NCBI RefSeq assembly: GCF_004751985.1
Contig: NZ_CP038492.1
Location: 2,852,001 to 2,916,000 of the forward strand
From: Rhodophyticola sp. CCM32
Lineage (GTDB): Bacteria; Pseudomonadota; Alphaproteobacteria; Rhodobacterales; Rhodobacteraceae
Length of the DNA: 64,000 nt
Reading direction: 5' to 3'
Shown: positions 8,892-18,500 of the stretch, in pieces
Numbering within the stretch: position 1 is the stretch's first letter
How the letters are laid out: each line of letters opens with the position of its first letter
Translations under genes and position numbers: made by a program
The notes under the pieces: generated by a model
Told to the model about the DNA's origin: nothing
Databases searched by the model: none
Seen by the model: the letters and a program-made list of their open reading frames with translations, nothing else

Positions 8892-9954
8892 CTAGAATTC
8901 CAGATCGACCCAGACCAGCCGATGGTCTGAGGCGGCAGCCACAACAGACAGGGGCGGGGTTGCGGTGTCATCTTCCGGCCAGATCACCCCGCTTGCGCTG
9001 ACCTGCAAACCTGCGGCGGGCAGGATGTAATCCACCCGCAGATCGCCGGGGCTTGGCTCGTCCCAATCGGCGGTAGCGGTGCCACCCATTGCACTGGTTG
9101 GCACCGGGTCTTGCAGGGCGGCATGGTTCAGCAGGGCGCGCAATGGCCCGGGGCGGCCTTCCCCCCTGTCCGGGTCGATATTCAATGTGCCCATCAGGGC
9201 GAAGCGGGGGGCGGTGAAACCGGCGCCCCCGGGAACCATCCGTCAAGATATAATTGCCAGAAGCGCAGCTCATCGGCGTTGCGCAGACCGTTGCGATCTT
9301 CCGGGCCGTCGAAGACCGGGGGCGTGGCATGGAGTGCGAGAATATGGAAAGCCGCGCCATCGGGCAGGCGCAGGGGCACATCCCAGGCCGCGACCGATGC
9401 CAGACGTTGCAGCGCCAGCGCCTCGGGTTGCAGAACCTGTGCCGAGGTACTGTCAGGCAGATCGGCCCAGAGAAAGTTTGAGAAATCACGCAGCGCGCCG
9501 GTATCAACTGGCCAGCGTGACAACAGCGCCATACCCCCCTGGCCGTTGAACCGGCCATAGCCCTGCGCATCGCGCGCGTCTCCCACCCTGCCATTGCCGT
9601 CGATATCCAGCCCGGTCGGCCGCCCCGTATTGGGCCGCAGCATCAGCCGGTAAGGATAGGGATGCCCATGCGTGCCAAGCGCCTCTGCCAGTGCTGTCAG
9701 CCCATGGCCGTTTGCATCGTAATCCACATCCTGAAGCAGCAGAATATCCGCATCGGCTGCCGCGATCACATCAAGCGTGGCCCGGATCCGGGGGTCAGGC
9801 TCGGGATCGGTCAGGTCTGACAACATCAGACCGGGGCCGTCGCGGGACAGGCGGGTGTGGAAATTGGCAAGGCGCAGACTGTCTGCCAGCGCGGGGAGGG
9901 ACAGCACCAGGCCGAGGGCAAGGAACAGGCGCGGGATCAGGCTGGCATAAACCG
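8892..9954 (-). pseudogene. Endonuclease/exonuclease/phosphatase-family protein, one frameshift
   Basis: Two overlapping minus frames make one EEP-family protein. The upstream frame starts with a hydrophobic signal-like segment (LFLALGLVLSLPALADS), then LRLANFHTRL, a DADILLLQDVDYD motif (catalytic Asp-rich EEP block) and HILALHATPPV. The downstream frame (from about 9230) continues GAGFTAPRFALMGTLNIDP and ends with RVDYILPAAGL and SDHRLVWVDLEF, the C-terminal D-H pair of the family. The break is at a run of five C (9226-9230) and one added base rejoins the frames. The start is uncertain: no good in-frame ATG precedes the signal segment except one at 10066, far inside the neighbouring gene. 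Confidence 0.75.
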
Positions 9955-10779
9955 GTCTTCGGGCTCGAAATAGGCGACCAGACGTTTGCGCCGGGCAATG
10001 ATCATATCGGCGACGCGTGCCATCGCCATGCCGCGCATGAACAAGGTAAGCGGCAGAAACATCCATAACGCGACCACCCAGACCATGGTTTGCGGCGAGG
10101 TTACAATCGACACGTCCAGCTGCGCCGTGCCGATCCGCAGCAGAACCGGAATGAAGTAGGTCAGCAAGAACCCTAACAAAATGTTAATCCGGGAGTCCCG
10201 GATCAGACGTGTCACCACATCGCCGCCGGTGGTCGGGTCGAATGTGGGCAGGTTGACCCAGACATTGAAGGCCGATTGCCGGTTCGGCCATTGCTGCATC
10301 CGCACCAGAATGGCAAAGGCCGACAGGGTGACCAGACCGATCAGGGCGGCCAGCCCGGTCATGATCTGCAAATCTACGATCTGTCGCGCACCGGCATCTG
10401 CCGATATCTCAGCGATGAACAGGTTCAGCGGGCTGAACGGAAAGTCCAGCGCCTGACTGATCACCAGACCCGTGGCATTGATCACCAGCGACAGGGTGGA
10501 GACCTGGCTATCCGTATCGACAACGACGCTGAGCGCGAAAAGCGCGATGAACAAAGAGACCACGCGGACCCTGTTGAATGGCGGGGCGTCACGAAATTCA
10601 ATCAGGCCCGGATAGGTGGAGGCATATTCAGAGAATACGAAAGCCCCGGCAAAGAGCCCGATCAGTGTGACGATCTGTGTCGTCTCCGGGCTGGTGCCCG
10701 GTATCAGCAAAGATGGCGTGGATATGACGATCAAAACGACAACCGCCCGAACCACAGCACCTGATAGCTGTGCGATCAC
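9937..10779 (-). CDS. Multi-pass membrane protein of unknown function
   Basis: A 280-residue protein with about six hydrophobic segments (near residues 7-28, 35-52, 72-90, 140-160, 198-215 and 230-250) and a short basic tail (ARRKRLVAYFEPEDRFMPA). I do not recognise a named family. It begins with GTG. Its 3' end overlaps the probable start region of the EEP gene, so the two are probably co-transcribed. Confidence 0.65.
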   Translation of the reverse strand: MIAQLSGAVVRAVVVLIVISTPSLLIPGTSPETTQIVTLIGLFAGAFVFSEYASTYPGLIEFRDAPPFNRVRVVSLFIALFALSVVVDTDSQVSTLSLVINATGLVISQALDFPFSPLNLFIAEISADAGARQIVDLQIMTGLAALIGLVTLSAFAILVRMQQWPNRQSAFNVWVNLPTFDPTTGGDVVTRLIRDSRINILLGFLLTYFIPVLLRIGTAQLDVSIVTSPQTMVWVVALWMFLPLTLFMRGMAMARVADMIIARRKRLVAYFEPEDRFMPA

Positions 10780-11032
10780 TGACTTTCATCCTCAACCCGG
10801 ACGGACCCGGTTCATGCCGGCCCCTTATTCCATATGTTCACCCCAACCTGCCCGTTGGAATGCCTCAACACCGATAATCTTGCCGATATTCATATCACGA
10901 GGCAAGGCTATGATTTCCTGCATGGAATCGAAACGGCGCTTTTGGTCTGCAAACTGTCCCCCGATTGCATCACCTGTGTGCCGGGTTAGGTGTTGCCAAA
11001 AGAGTATACGCTAAATGTGGTACCCGCGCGGG
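10780..11032. other. Intergenic region with opposing short ORFs
   Basis: A 51-codon plus-strand frame (10834-10989) with five Cys and a 32-codon minus-strand frame (MQEIIALPRDMNIGKIIGVE..., about 10837-10935) overlap each other. The minus frame, co-directional with leuD, reads more like protein but is cut by a stop upstream and lacks a clear start and ribosome site. Neither is recognised. Just after the leuD stop there is a CCCGCGCGGG palindrome without a T-run. Confidence 0.3.
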
Positions 11033-11638
11033 TCAGACCCACGGACGTTCCGCGCCTGCTTTGGCCTCAAAGCTGGCAATTGCCCCTGACTTTTCCATCG
11101 TCAGGCCGATATCGTCGAGCCCGTTCAGCAGACAATGTTTCTTATGGGCATCCACCTCGAACGCAAACACCTCCCCGTCGGACGAGGTGATGGTCTGGGC
11201 CTCCAGATCAACGGTCATCCGCGCGTTGGCACCTTTCTCGGCATCTTTCATCAACAGATCCACCTGCTCCTGCGGAAGGGTGATCGGCAGAATGCCGTTC
11301 TTGAAGCAGTTGTTGAAAAAGATATCGGCAAAACCGGGGGAAATGACGCAGCGGATACCGAAATCCTTGATCGCCCAGGGCGCATGCTCGCGAGAGGAGC
11401 CGCAGCCGAAATTGTCGCCGGCCACCAGAATTTCGGCGGTGCGATAGGCGGGCTGGTTCAGCACGAATCCGGGAATTTCCCTGCCGTCATCATCAAACCG
11501 CATCTCGTCAAAGAGATTTGCGCCAAGACCAGAGCGTTTGATGGTTTTCAGGAACTGTTTCGGGATGATCATATCGGTGTCGATATTGATCATCGGCATG
11601 GGGGCGGCGATGCCCGTCAGCGTGGTGAACTTGTCCAT
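11033..11638 (-). CDS. leuD: 3-isopropylmalate dehydratase small subunit
   Basis: A 201-residue subunit, the usual length, that forms isopropylmalate isomerase with LeuC. The N-terminus [31 protein letters not shown] is canonical and fixes the start at 11638. [27 protein letters not shown] is the signature block, and [13 protein letters not shown] follows. leuC is about 3.3 kb upstream on the same strand, so the two subunits of one enzyme are not in one compact operon here. Confidence 0.97.
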   Translation of the reverse strand: MDKFTTLTGIAAPMPMINIDTDMIIPKQFLKTIKRSGLGANLFDEMRFDDDGREIPGFVLNQPAYRTAEILVAGDNFGCGSSREHAPWAIKDFGIRCVISPGFADIFFNNCFKNGILPITLPQEQVDLLMKDAEKGANARMTVDLEAQTITSSDGEVFAFEVDAHKKHCLLNGLDDIGLTMEKSGAIASFEAKAGAERPWV

Positions 11639-11712
11639 CTGGCGTCTCCTTCGGCTAGGGCCACGGGATAGCGCGTTGCCCGGGCGGGAGCAAGCGGCGC
11701 TCAACACCCAGA

Positions 11713-12522
11713 TCAGGGCACCTGAAATGTCAAAGAGGCCCATCGGGTCAACCACACTGCATCATCGGGGCCAGATGGCTCAACCGGTTCCAGAACCACG
11801 GCATCCGCAAGATATGTATGGCCCCGGGTGACCGGCAGGGTGACGATGCCCGAATTGTCGGTGCGATGCAGGGTGTTCTCCACCGCGCCATCGGGCGCGC
11901 GGTCAAAAAGCTCCACCTGCGCATCGGCGCGCGGCGTGCCGTTCAGAAAGACCTGCACGGGCATCCCGGCGGCAAGATCCTCCATATAGGGATTGGCCAG
12001 CGCCACAATCTCGGTCGCCAAACCAACCTGCCGGTCCGCGCCAGCCCCGTCACCGATTGCCACAAGACTTTTGGCATAGCGGATATAGACCTCGCGGAAC
12101 CCTTCCCGCGGCAGGGCGCGGGCGTCGTGCAGTGCGGCCACATCCCCGAAATCCTTATGCGCGGCGAAACGCAGAAACCTGTCCCAGTCCGTATAGGTCA
12201 GGTGGCTGGCGGTGGTTTCATGGGTGATGATGGCCAGCCCATCCCCCAAACCATCCATGACCAGGGCAGGATTATCGCCAAGGCGACCCTCAACCGCGGT
12301 CACGGTTTCCCGCTGAATGACATCAAACCGTTCAAAATTTTGCGGCAGATAGGACAGGCTGACACCCGAAAACGCCTGCCCGACGCGCAATTGCGCTGTT
12401 AAAGAGGCCATGGGCGCCATCCTGAACGCAGCAGGTTCGATCCAGAATTCATGGGCAAGGCCCTTGCCCGCGTTAAAATTCAGGACAAAGGTAAAGGTGA
12501 GGGCGAGAAGGAGAAATCGCAT
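11713..12522 (-). CDS. DUF4198-type exported protein
   Basis: About 269 residues with a signal peptide ([16 protein letters not shown]...[10 protein letters not shown]). The mature N-terminus HEFWIEP and the C-terminal [22 protein letters not shown], followed by a W-rich end, are typical of DUF4198, a family found with nickel/cobalt uptake systems. It is divergent from a HupE/UreJ-type membrane protein, which supports a role in metal acquisition. An ATG at 12534 is an alternative start. The metal is inference. Confidence 0.72.
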   Translation of the reverse strand: MRFLLLALTFTFVLNFNAGKGLAHEFWIEPAAFRMAPMASLTAQLRVGQAFSGVSLSYLPQNFERFDVIQRETVTAVEGRLGDNPALVMDGLGDGLAIITHETTASHLTYTDWDRFLRFAAHKDFGDVAALHDARALPREGFREVYIRYAKSLVAIGDGAGADRQVGLATEIVALANPYMEDLAAGMPVQVFLNGTPRADAQVELFDRAPDGAVENTLHRTDNSGIVTLPVTRGHTYLADAVVLEPVEPSGPDDAVWLTRWASLTFQVP

Positions 12523-12556
12523 GATATCCGCCATTGTAAAGTCTGAGTATAGCTTG

Positions 12557-13672
12557 GTGCGTTGTCTGGTACTGTCAATGGCATGGCTTCTGACCTCAAT
12601 CAGCGGCGGGGCCGCGCATGAGATTCGCGCCGCGGTGGCCGATGTGGAGGTCACGACAGAGGATGTGAGGATAAGCATCCGGTTGTCGCTGGAGCCATTG
12701 ATCGCCGGGATCAACCTGGACGGGCTGGTGAATACCAACGAGTCGCCCGAGGCCGCGTTTCACGACCAGTTGCGCGCCGAGGAACCAGCCGAGCTTGAGG
12801 ATGCCCTGCGGGAGAACTGGGACCGGATTTCTGACGGGATTGTGATTGAAACCGGCGGTGAACTGCTGCACCCCGAGATTGTTGGCGTGACTATTCACGA
12901 GGTGGGGAATGTCGAGCTGCCAAGGGATTCGGTGCTGGTCTTGCAGGCTCATCTGCCCAGGGGAATGGACCCGGTGCAGATCGGCTGGGATGCAAGTTAC
13001 GGAGAACTGGTGCTGCGTCAGGTCGGTGGCGGCGATGCGGCCTATACCGGGTTTCTGATTGGCGGCGCCATGTCAGAGCCCCTGCCGCGTGCCGAGATTC
13101 TGACCGAAGATGCAGGCGCGGTTTTCCTGCGATACATCCTGGCCGGGTTCGAACACATCATCCCGCTTGGCCTTGATCATATTCTGTTTGTGCTGGGGCT
13201 GTTCTTCTTTTCCCTGCATATCCGTCCGTTGCTCTATCAGGTCACGGCCTTCACAATTGCCCATACGATCACCCTGGCCCTGGCCAGTCTTGGGATTGTC
13301 AGTATCCCGCCCGGCGTGGTGGAGCCCCTGATCGCGGCCTCGATTGTCTATGTCGGGGTCGAAAATGCCCTTGGCTGGGGCAATGTGGGGGGCAGAACCG
13401 CATTGGTCTTTGGCTTCGGCCTGCTGCACGGGCTGGGCTTTGCCAGCGTGCTGGGCGATTTCGGCATTGCCTCGGGCCGGTTTGGCGTGGCTTTGCTCGG
13501 CTTCAATGTCGGGGTCGAACTGGGGCAATTGGCGGTGATCGCGATCGCGTTCCTGATTGTCGGGCTGTGGTTCGGCAAAAAGGATTTCTATCGGCCTTTC
13601 ATTGCCGTTCCTGCCTCTGTCGCGATTGCGGCCATCGGCGCCTATTGGGTGGTGGAACGCACATTGCTCTGA
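12557..13672 (+). CDS. HupE/UreJ-family membrane protein
   Basis: About 371 residues. A signal peptide (VRCLVLSMAWLLTSISGGAAHE) leads into an extracytoplasmic domain of roughly 170 residues, then a C-terminal HupE/UreJ_2 domain with about six membrane segments. That domain contains HIIPLGLDHILFVLGLFFFS, a TAFTIAHTITLALASLG helix and FGFGLLHGLGFASVLGDFG. The conserved His and Asp in these helices are typical of a putative Ni2+ permease. The start is uncertain: GTG 12557 gives a normal signal peptide, while ATG 12521 would overlap the divergent gene's start. The opposite-strand neighbour is the DUF4198 protein. Confidence 0.8.
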   Translation: MRCLVLSMAWLLTSISGGAAHEIRAAVADVEVTTEDVRISIRLSLEPLIAGINLDGLVNTNESPEAAFHDQLRAEEPAELEDALRENWDRISDGIVIETGGELLHPEIVGVTIHEVGNVELPRDSVLVLQAHLPRGMDPVQIGWDASYGELVLRQVGGGDAAYTGFLIGGAMSEPLPRAEILTEDAGAVFLRYILAGFEHIIPLGLDHILFVLGLFFFSLHIRPLLYQVTAFTIAHTITLALASLGIVSIPPGVVEPLIAASIVYVGVENALGWGNVGGRTALVFGFGLLHGLGFASVLGDFGIASGRFGVALLGFNVGVELGQLAVIAIAFLIVGLWFGKKDFYRPFIAVPASVAIAAIGAYWVVERTLL

Positions 13673-13698
13673 CCGCGCGACAGGGATAAGGCCCCTCC

Positions 13699-14910
13699 AT
13701 GGGCCGATTTTTCAGTGAAAACCGCCGCTGGCTGGTTACGGGTCTGCTGCTGACCTTCGGCTCTTCCTTCGGGCAGACCTGGTTCATCTCGCTGTTTGCA
13801 GGTGAGATCCGTGCGGAATACGGGTTGAGTGACGGGCAATGGGGCGCGCTTTATACATTTGCCACGCTCAGTTCGGCCCTGCTGCTGCTCAGCCGGGGAT
13901 CGCTGGCCGACACAATGGCCTTTTCCCGGCTGGTGCCTCTGGTGGCGGGGATGTTCGCACTGGCGGCTGTGGCGATGGCCTTTGGCAATACGATCTGGGT
14001 TCTGGGGATCGCCGTGTTTCTGCTCAGGTTCTGTGGGCAGGGCATGTTCGGCCATATTGCGGCGACGGCCATGGGGCGCTGGTTTGTGGCCACACGCGGG
14101 CGCGCCGTTGCGATCACCAATCTGGGCTATCCCATGGGCGAGATGGTGTTGCCGCTGGCGGTGGTTCTGCTGATCGGCGGGATCGGCTGGCGCGAAACCT
14201 GGGCTGTGACCGCCGGGGGGATTGTGCTGGTGCTGTTGCCTGCGCTGATCCTGCTGCTGGCGGAGGATCGCACGCCTTCGGGCATGACGGTCACGACGGA
14301 CGAGACCGCAGGGCTTGAGGGGCGCCACTGGACGCGGGGCCAGGTGTTGCGGCATGGGCTGTTTCTGGCGCTGATCCCGCTGATCCTGACGCCCGGTTTC
14401 ATCGGCACGGTGGTGTTCTTCCATCAGGTTCATGTGGCCGGGATCAAAGGCTGGACCCTGACACAGATGGCCCCTGCCTATCCGGTCTTTGCAAGCGTGA
14501 CCGTTGTGACATCGCTGGTGTCCGGGTGGGCGATGGACCGGTTCGGCGCCGACCGGTTCCTGCCCGTCACCCTGATCCCCATGGGGGTGGCGATGTTTCT
14601 GATCGGCCCGGCGGAAAGCCCGTGGCACTGGGTTTCCGCGCTTGGGATCATGGCGCTGACCCAGGGCATGACCGGCACGTTATGGGGTGCGTTCCTGCCG
14701 ATGATCTACGGCACCGCCCATCTGGGGTCGGTGCGGGCGATTGTGACCGCGCTGATGGTGTTTGCCACCGCGATCGGGCCGGGGCTGACCGGGCTGCTGA
14801 TCGACTGGGGCATCCCGTTCCCCGATCAGGGGATGGCGATGGGGCTGTGGTGTCTGGCGCTGGCCGCAGTGATGCTGCCTGTAAGCCTGCGCCTGCGATC
14901 TGCGCTGTAG
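13699..14910 (+). CDS. MFS transporter
   Basis: A 403-residue major-facilitator protein with about twelve hydrophobic helices. GQTWFISLFAGEIRAEYGLSDGQWG at the N-terminus and RFCGQGMFGHIAATAMGRWFVATRGRAVAITNLGYPMGEMVLPL in the first half are typical of the MFS_1/monocarboxylate-like branch. The substrate is unknown. It lies 26 bp after the HupE-like gene in the same direction and may be co-transcribed. A perfect double palindrome begins immediately after the stop. Confidence 0.9.
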   Translation: MGRFFSENRRWLVTGLLLTFGSSFGQTWFISLFAGEIRAEYGLSDGQWGALYTFATLSSALLLLSRGSLADTMAFSRLVPLVAGMFALAAVAMAFGNTIWVLGIAVFLLRFCGQGMFGHIAATAMGRWFVATRGRAVAITNLGYPMGEMVLPLAVVLLIGGIGWRETWAVTAGGIVLVLLPALILLLAEDRTPSGMTVTTDETAGLEGRHWTRGQVLRHGLFLALIPLILTPGFIGTVVFFHQVHVAGIKGWTLTQMAPAYPVFASVTVVTSLVSGWAMDRFGADRFLPVTLIPMGVAMFLIGPAESPWHWVSALGIMALTQGMTGTLWGAFLPMIYGTAHLGSVRAIVTALMVFATAIGPGLTGLLIDWGIPFPDQGMAMGLWCLALAAVMLPVSLRLRSAL

Positions 14911-14957
14911 CCGGAAAACGCGCGTTTTCCGGCCCGGATTGCACGTGCAATCCGGGC
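14911..14957. terminator. Paired perfect palindromes between convergent genes
   Basis: CCGGAAAACGC plus its exact complement (14911-14932, 22 nt) is followed without gap by GCCCGGATTGCAC plus its complement (14932-14957, 26 nt). They fill the 53-bp gap between the MFS stop and the leuC stop. The architecture, two adjacent hairpins with the first containing GGAAAAC/GTTTTCC, mirrors the repeat at 8842, 31204 and 51795 but the second hairpin differs. A bidirectional terminator is the likeliest role, though T-runs are short. Confidence 0.65.
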
Positions 14958-14963
14958 TGGTGC

Positions 14964-16370
14964 TCACATCATTTCACGCACATCTGTCAGCCGCCCGGTC
15001 ACGGCCGCAGCCGCAGCCATCGCCGGTGACATCAGATGGGTGCGCCCGCCCCGGCCCTGCCGCCCCTCGAAATTCCGGTTCGAGGTCGCGGCGCAGCGTT
15101 CCCCCGGGGACAGTTGATCGGGGTTCATCGCCAGACACATGGAACAGCCCGCAAGCCGCCATTCAAACCCGGCCTCTTTAAAGATATCCGCCAGACCCTC
15201 TTCCTCGGCCTGGGCACGCACAAGGCCGGAGCCCGGGACAACCATCGCCCGCAACCCGTCTTTGATCTTCTTGCCTTTCAGGATCGCGGCCGCGGCCCGC
15301 AAATCCTCGATCCGGCCATTGGTGCAGGAGCCGATGAAAACCGTATCAACCTTGATCGCGGCCAAGGGGGTGCCCGGTGTCAGAGCCATGTAATCAAGGC
15401 TGCGCTGCGCGGCGTCCACTTTGCCGCCGTTGAAATCCTCTGCCGCGGGCACGGTGCTGGTGATTGGCAGCACGTCTTCGGGGGAGGTGCCCCAGGTCAC
15501 CACCGGCGCGATGTCTTCGCCCCGGATTGTCACGATCTTGTCCCAATGGGCATCCTCGTCGGAATAGAGCGTTTTCCACCAGGCAAGCGCCGCTTCCCAC
15601 TGGGCGCCTTTCGGCGCGTGGGGCCGACCTTTGACATAGTCGAATGTGGTTTCATCCGGCGCGATCAGACCCGCCCTTGCGCCGCCTTCAATCGCCATGT
15701 TGCAGACCGTCATCCGGCCTTCCATCGACAATGCGCGGATCGCCTCACCGCAATATTCGATCACATACCCGGTGCCGCCGGCGGTGCCGGTCTCGCCGAT
15801 CACCGACAGGGTGATATCCTTGGCGGTGACGCCGGGGGCCAGTTTGCCGGTGATCTCCACCTTCATGTTCTTGCCCTTGCGCTGGATCAGCGTTTGCGTG
15901 GCCAGCACATGTTCCACCTCGGATGTGCCGATACCATGGGCCAGCGCGCCAAAAGCCCCGTGGGTGGCGGTGTGGCTGTCGCCGCAGACCACGGTCATAC
16001 CCGGCAGGGTCCAGCCCTGTTCCGGCCCGACGATATGCACGATGCCCTGACGGATATCACTGACCGGGTAGTAATGGATGCCGAAATCGCGCGCGTTCCT
16101 GTCCAGCGCCTCGACCTGAATGCGGCTGTCTTCATTGTCGATATGGGTGTCGCGGCCATCGGTCGTGGGCACGTTATGGTCCGGCACGGCGATGGTCTTG
16201 TCCGGTGCATGCACATCCCGGCCTGCCATCCGCAGCCCTTCAAAGGCCTGTGGGCTGGTGACCTCATGCACCAGATGGCGGTCGATATACAGCAGGCAGG
16301 TGCCATCCTCGGCCTCATGGGCCAGATGGGCATCCCAGATTTTGTCATAGAGCGTTTTGGAGGCGGTCAT
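14964..16370 (-). CDS. leuC: 3-isopropylmalate dehydratase large subunit
   Basis: A 468-residue aconitase-family [4Fe-4S] enzyme that interconverts 2- and 3-isopropylmalate with Leu[17 protein letters not shown] is the normal N-terminus and sets the start at 16370. Signature blocks are present: [52 protein letters not shown] (first cluster Cys) and [32 protein letters not shown] (the other two Cys). A GAGGA ribosome site lies just upstream. Confidence 0.97.
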   Translation of the reverse strand: MTASKTLYDKIWDAHLAHEAEDGTCLLYIDRHLVHEVTSPQAFEGLRMAGRDVHAPDKTIAVPDHNVPTTDGRDTHIDNEDSRIQVEALDRNARDFGIHYYPVSDIRQGIVHIVGPEQGWTLPGMTVVCGDSHTATHGAFGALAHGIGTSEVEHVLATQTLIQRKGKNMKVEITGKLAPGVTAKDITLSVIGETGTAGGTGYVIEYCGEAIRALSMEGRMTVCNMAIEGGARAGLIAPDETTFDYVKGRPHAPKGAQWEAALAWWKTLYSDEDAHWDKIVTIRGEDIAPVVTWGTSPEDVLPITSTVPAAEDFNGGKVDAAQRSLDYMALTPGTPLAAIKVDTVFIGSCTNGRIEDLRAAAAILKGKKIKDGLRAMVVPGSGLVRAQAEEEGLADIFKEAGFEWRLAGCSMCLAMNPDQLSPGERCAATSNRNFEGRQGRGGRTHLMSPAMAAAAAVTGRLTDVREMM

Positions 16371-16655
16371 GTTGCGCGGTCCTCGGGGCTGAGGGGTATC
16401 TGAAAAGGCGGAAACGGGATCAGACGGTGCGCCGTCGCCCCCGTATCGCGCCGAGCTGGCCAAAGAACCGCCAGGGCAGGCGGGCGCGGTCACCGATGTT
16501 GAAAACCCGTATCATGACAGGGCAGATACACCTGCATAGGGCCTCTCGCAAGGGCTGCGCCTGTCCGATACCGGCCGGGAGCCGGGCAGGCGTTGTCATT
16601 ATGCGCTTATGCAATAAGCTGACCCGGGTGGGGAATCTTCGAAAAAGGGGCTGTG
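16371..16655. other. leuC / FMN-reductase divergent region
   Basis: This 285-bp gap must hold the promoters of both divergent genes. A minus-strand frame (16420-16596, ending [26 protein letters not shown]) looks mildly protein-like but has no recognised family. I see no leader peptide rich in leucine codons and no clear terminator, so attenuation is not supported. Confidence 0.35.
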
Positions 16656-17204
16656 ATGGCATCGGGGACATTATTGGGTATCTCGGGGTCGCTGCGCGCG
16701 GCCTCGTTCAATCGCAAACTGTTGCGGGAAGCGGCGCGTCTGTTCGAGCCGGAGCAGTTTATCGAGGCCGATCTGCGGCTGCCGCTTTATGATGGCGATC
16801 TTGAGGAGGCGACAGGCATCCCGGCAAAGGTTCAGGTGCTGGCCGACCAGATCGCGGCGTCGGATGCGGTTGTGATCTCGGGCCCGGAATATAACAGCGC
16901 CATTTCAGGGGTTCTGAAAAACGCGCTGGATTGGGTGAGCCGGACAAAAAACAAACCCTGGGCAGGCAAGCCGCTGGCGATCATGTCGGCGGCGGCTGGC
17001 CGTACCGGAGGCGCGCGGTCGCAGTTTGCACTGCGCCATTGTCTGGTGGCCTTTCGCCCCAATCTGATACCCGGGCCGGAACTGATGGTGGCCGATGCCA
17101 GCGGGCAGTTTCAGGAGGATCGGCTGATCAATGAGGCTAATCTCGGCGCGTTGACAGAACTGATGGCGGAATTGCGTGTGGCTGCCGATTTGCCGGAAAT
17201 CTGA
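16656..17204 (+). CDS. NADPH-dependent FMN reductase family protein
   Basis: A 182-residue flavodoxin-like reductase. The FMN phosphate loop GISGSLRAASFNRKLLR near the N-terminus and the SGPEYNSAISGVLKNALDWVSR block around residue 70 are diagnostic of the ArsH/chromate-quinone reductase family. The usual activity is NAD(P)H-dependent reduction of FMN, quinones or chromate; the physiological substrate cannot be deduced. The start ATG 16656 follows an AAAAGGGG ribosome site. Confidence 0.9.
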   Translation: MASGTLLGISGSLRAASFNRKLLREAARLFEPEQFIEADLRLPLYDGDLEEATGIPAKVQVLADQIAASDAVVISGPEYNSAISGVLKNALDWVSRTKNKPWAGKPLAIMSAAAGRTGGARSQFALRHCLVAFRPNLIPGPELMVADASGQFQEDRLINEANLGALTELMAELRVAADLPEI

Positions 17205-17229
17205 ACCCCGGCTTTTGCGGGGCGGTCGG

Positions 17230-17252
17230 AAGCCTCCGGCGGGGATATTTAC
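17230..17252. repeat. GCCTCCGGCGG element, copy 1
   Basis: GCCTCCGGCGGGGATATTT at 17232-17250 lies in the convergent gap between the FMN reductase and the FAD oxidoreductase. The same core, GCCTCCGGCGGG followed by a TATTT, occurs twice more, as an inverted pair at 60762-60867. CCTCCGGCGG-type hairpins followed by an A/T tract resemble weak terminators. Confidence 0.6.
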
Positions 17253-17286
17253 CAAGCAGAGAAACCGGGACACAGATATCCGGGGA

Positions 17287-18327
17287 TCAGGGTTTTGGCA
17301 GGCTCGCCTCGGGGCGGAAGCTGTCGGGGATATGGTCGTGGGCGTCGAGGATCAGATCGGCCATAAGCTCGCCAATCACCGGGGCCATGCCAAAGCCGAT
17401 CTTGAAGCCGCCATTGGCGATGAACTGCCCCGGTTTTGTCGGGTGAGGACCCAGCATTGGTGCACGTGATCGGGCCCGGGGGCGCAACCCGGCCCAACGG
17501 GTGAGGACGGGGGCCTTGGCCAGCGGCGGGCAAAGCTGGCGGGCCTTGGTGATCAGGGTTTCCAGCCTGGCATCGGTGCCGTCGGGGGTGTCATAGACCC
17601 GCTCAGACGTGGAGCCGATGGCGGTGGTGCCATCCGCATGGGGGATGATGTGCAGCCCATCCGCGAAAAGCTGCGGCAGGCTGCGCCCGTCGAAACCAAG
17701 CAGGGCGGCCTGGCCTTTGACGCCAGTGCCCACGGGAGTGTTGAGCGTTTCCGACAGTTCCAGCAGGCCCGCCGCACCGGTGGCCCAGACCTGATGACCA
17801 GTGGCAATCCCGTCTGTCGTGATTCTGGCGCCGTTCCTGTCGAGGGCTTTGGCCAGAGCCATGGTTGCCCGACGCGGGTGCAGCCGCGCGGAGAGCGTGT
17901 CATGGATCAGCAGCCCGGTTGCGGAGCAGGCATAGGGGGCATAGGCCTCCTGCGGCACGATCTGCCAGTCAAAGCGGCCCTGCCAGAGGGTCCGCGCGGT
18001 TGCGGCGCGGGCTTCGGCCAGACGCAGCGCGGCGTCATCGGCAATCGGCTGCACCCGGCCAAACCGCGCATAACCGGGGTTTTCGCCGGACAGGTCGGCC
18101 ACGCTGGCCCACACGGTTTCCGCCATGACCAGACTGTCGAACTGCATCTGTTTCTTGTCATTCCAGTTTTCCGGCGTGTGGGGGGCCAATGCCCCGACCA
18201 GCCCGCCGCTGGCCCCGGCCCCCGGCCCGTTCGGGTCGATGATCTGTACCGAAGCCCCCCGGCGGGCGCAGGCCCAGGCGATGGACAGGCCGAAAATTCC
18301 GGCGCCATGTATCGTCACATCGGCCAT
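17287..18327 (-). CDS. FAD-dependent oxidoreductase, DAO family (MnmC oxidase-like)
   Basis: A 346-residue D-amino-acid-oxidase-fold protein. VTIHGAGIFGLSIAWACARRG is the FAD-binding GxGxxG loop, GAGASGGLVGALAPHTPENWND follows the flavin loop as in MnmC/ThiO proteins, and GLRPRARSRAPMLGP with NGGFKIGFGMAPVIGELMADLI is the C-terminal FAD block. It is divergent from mnmD, encoding the methyltransferase half of bifunctional MnmC, so it is probably the detached oxidase half that processes cmnm5 at tRNA U34. It could alternatively be an amino-acid oxidase. Confidence 0.8.
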   Translation of the reverse strand: MADVTIHGAGIFGLSIAWACARRGASVQIIDPNGPGAGASGGLVGALAPHTPENWNDKKQMQFDSLVMAETVWASVADLSGENPGYARFGRVQPIADDAALRLAEARAATARTLWQGRFDWQIVPQEAYAPYACSATGLLIHDTLSARLHPRRATMALAKALDRNGARITTDGIATGHQVWATGAAGLLELSETLNTPVGTGVKGQAALLGFDGRSLPQLFADGLHIIPHADGTTAIGSTSERVYDTPDGTDARLETLITKARQLCPPLAKAPVLTRWAGLRPRARSRAPMLGPHPTKPGQFIANGGFKIGFGMAPVIGELMADLILDAHDHIPDSFRPEASLPKP

Positions 18328-18376
18328 TGCCAATCCCCTGTCGCTTGTCCAAAGTCGCGCGCGATTTCACTGTAGA

Positions 18377-18482
18377 GCAGAACTCGTTTAATCTGTATCA
18401 AAATTCTCTGCCTCCGGGTCAGCAAGCTGCTGATCTCGAACGCGAATTTTGATGATCGATGGTGCAGAATAAAGCGATTTCG
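18377..18482. repeat. Inverted intergenic repeat (CGTTTAATCTGTATCA type)
   Basis: Between the divergent FAD oxidoreductase and mnmD starts, GAACTCGTTTAATCTGTATCA (from about 18379) faces an inverted relative at 18438-18482. The complement of 18438-18482 matches 43188-43234 over about 45 nt with few differences (shared core TCTGCACCATC...AAATTCGC). It is a dispersed intergenic repeat. Whether it is a promoter or operator or a mobile remnant is unknown. Confidence 0.55.
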
Positions 18483-18500
18483 TTCTCATTAAGGCAGGCT

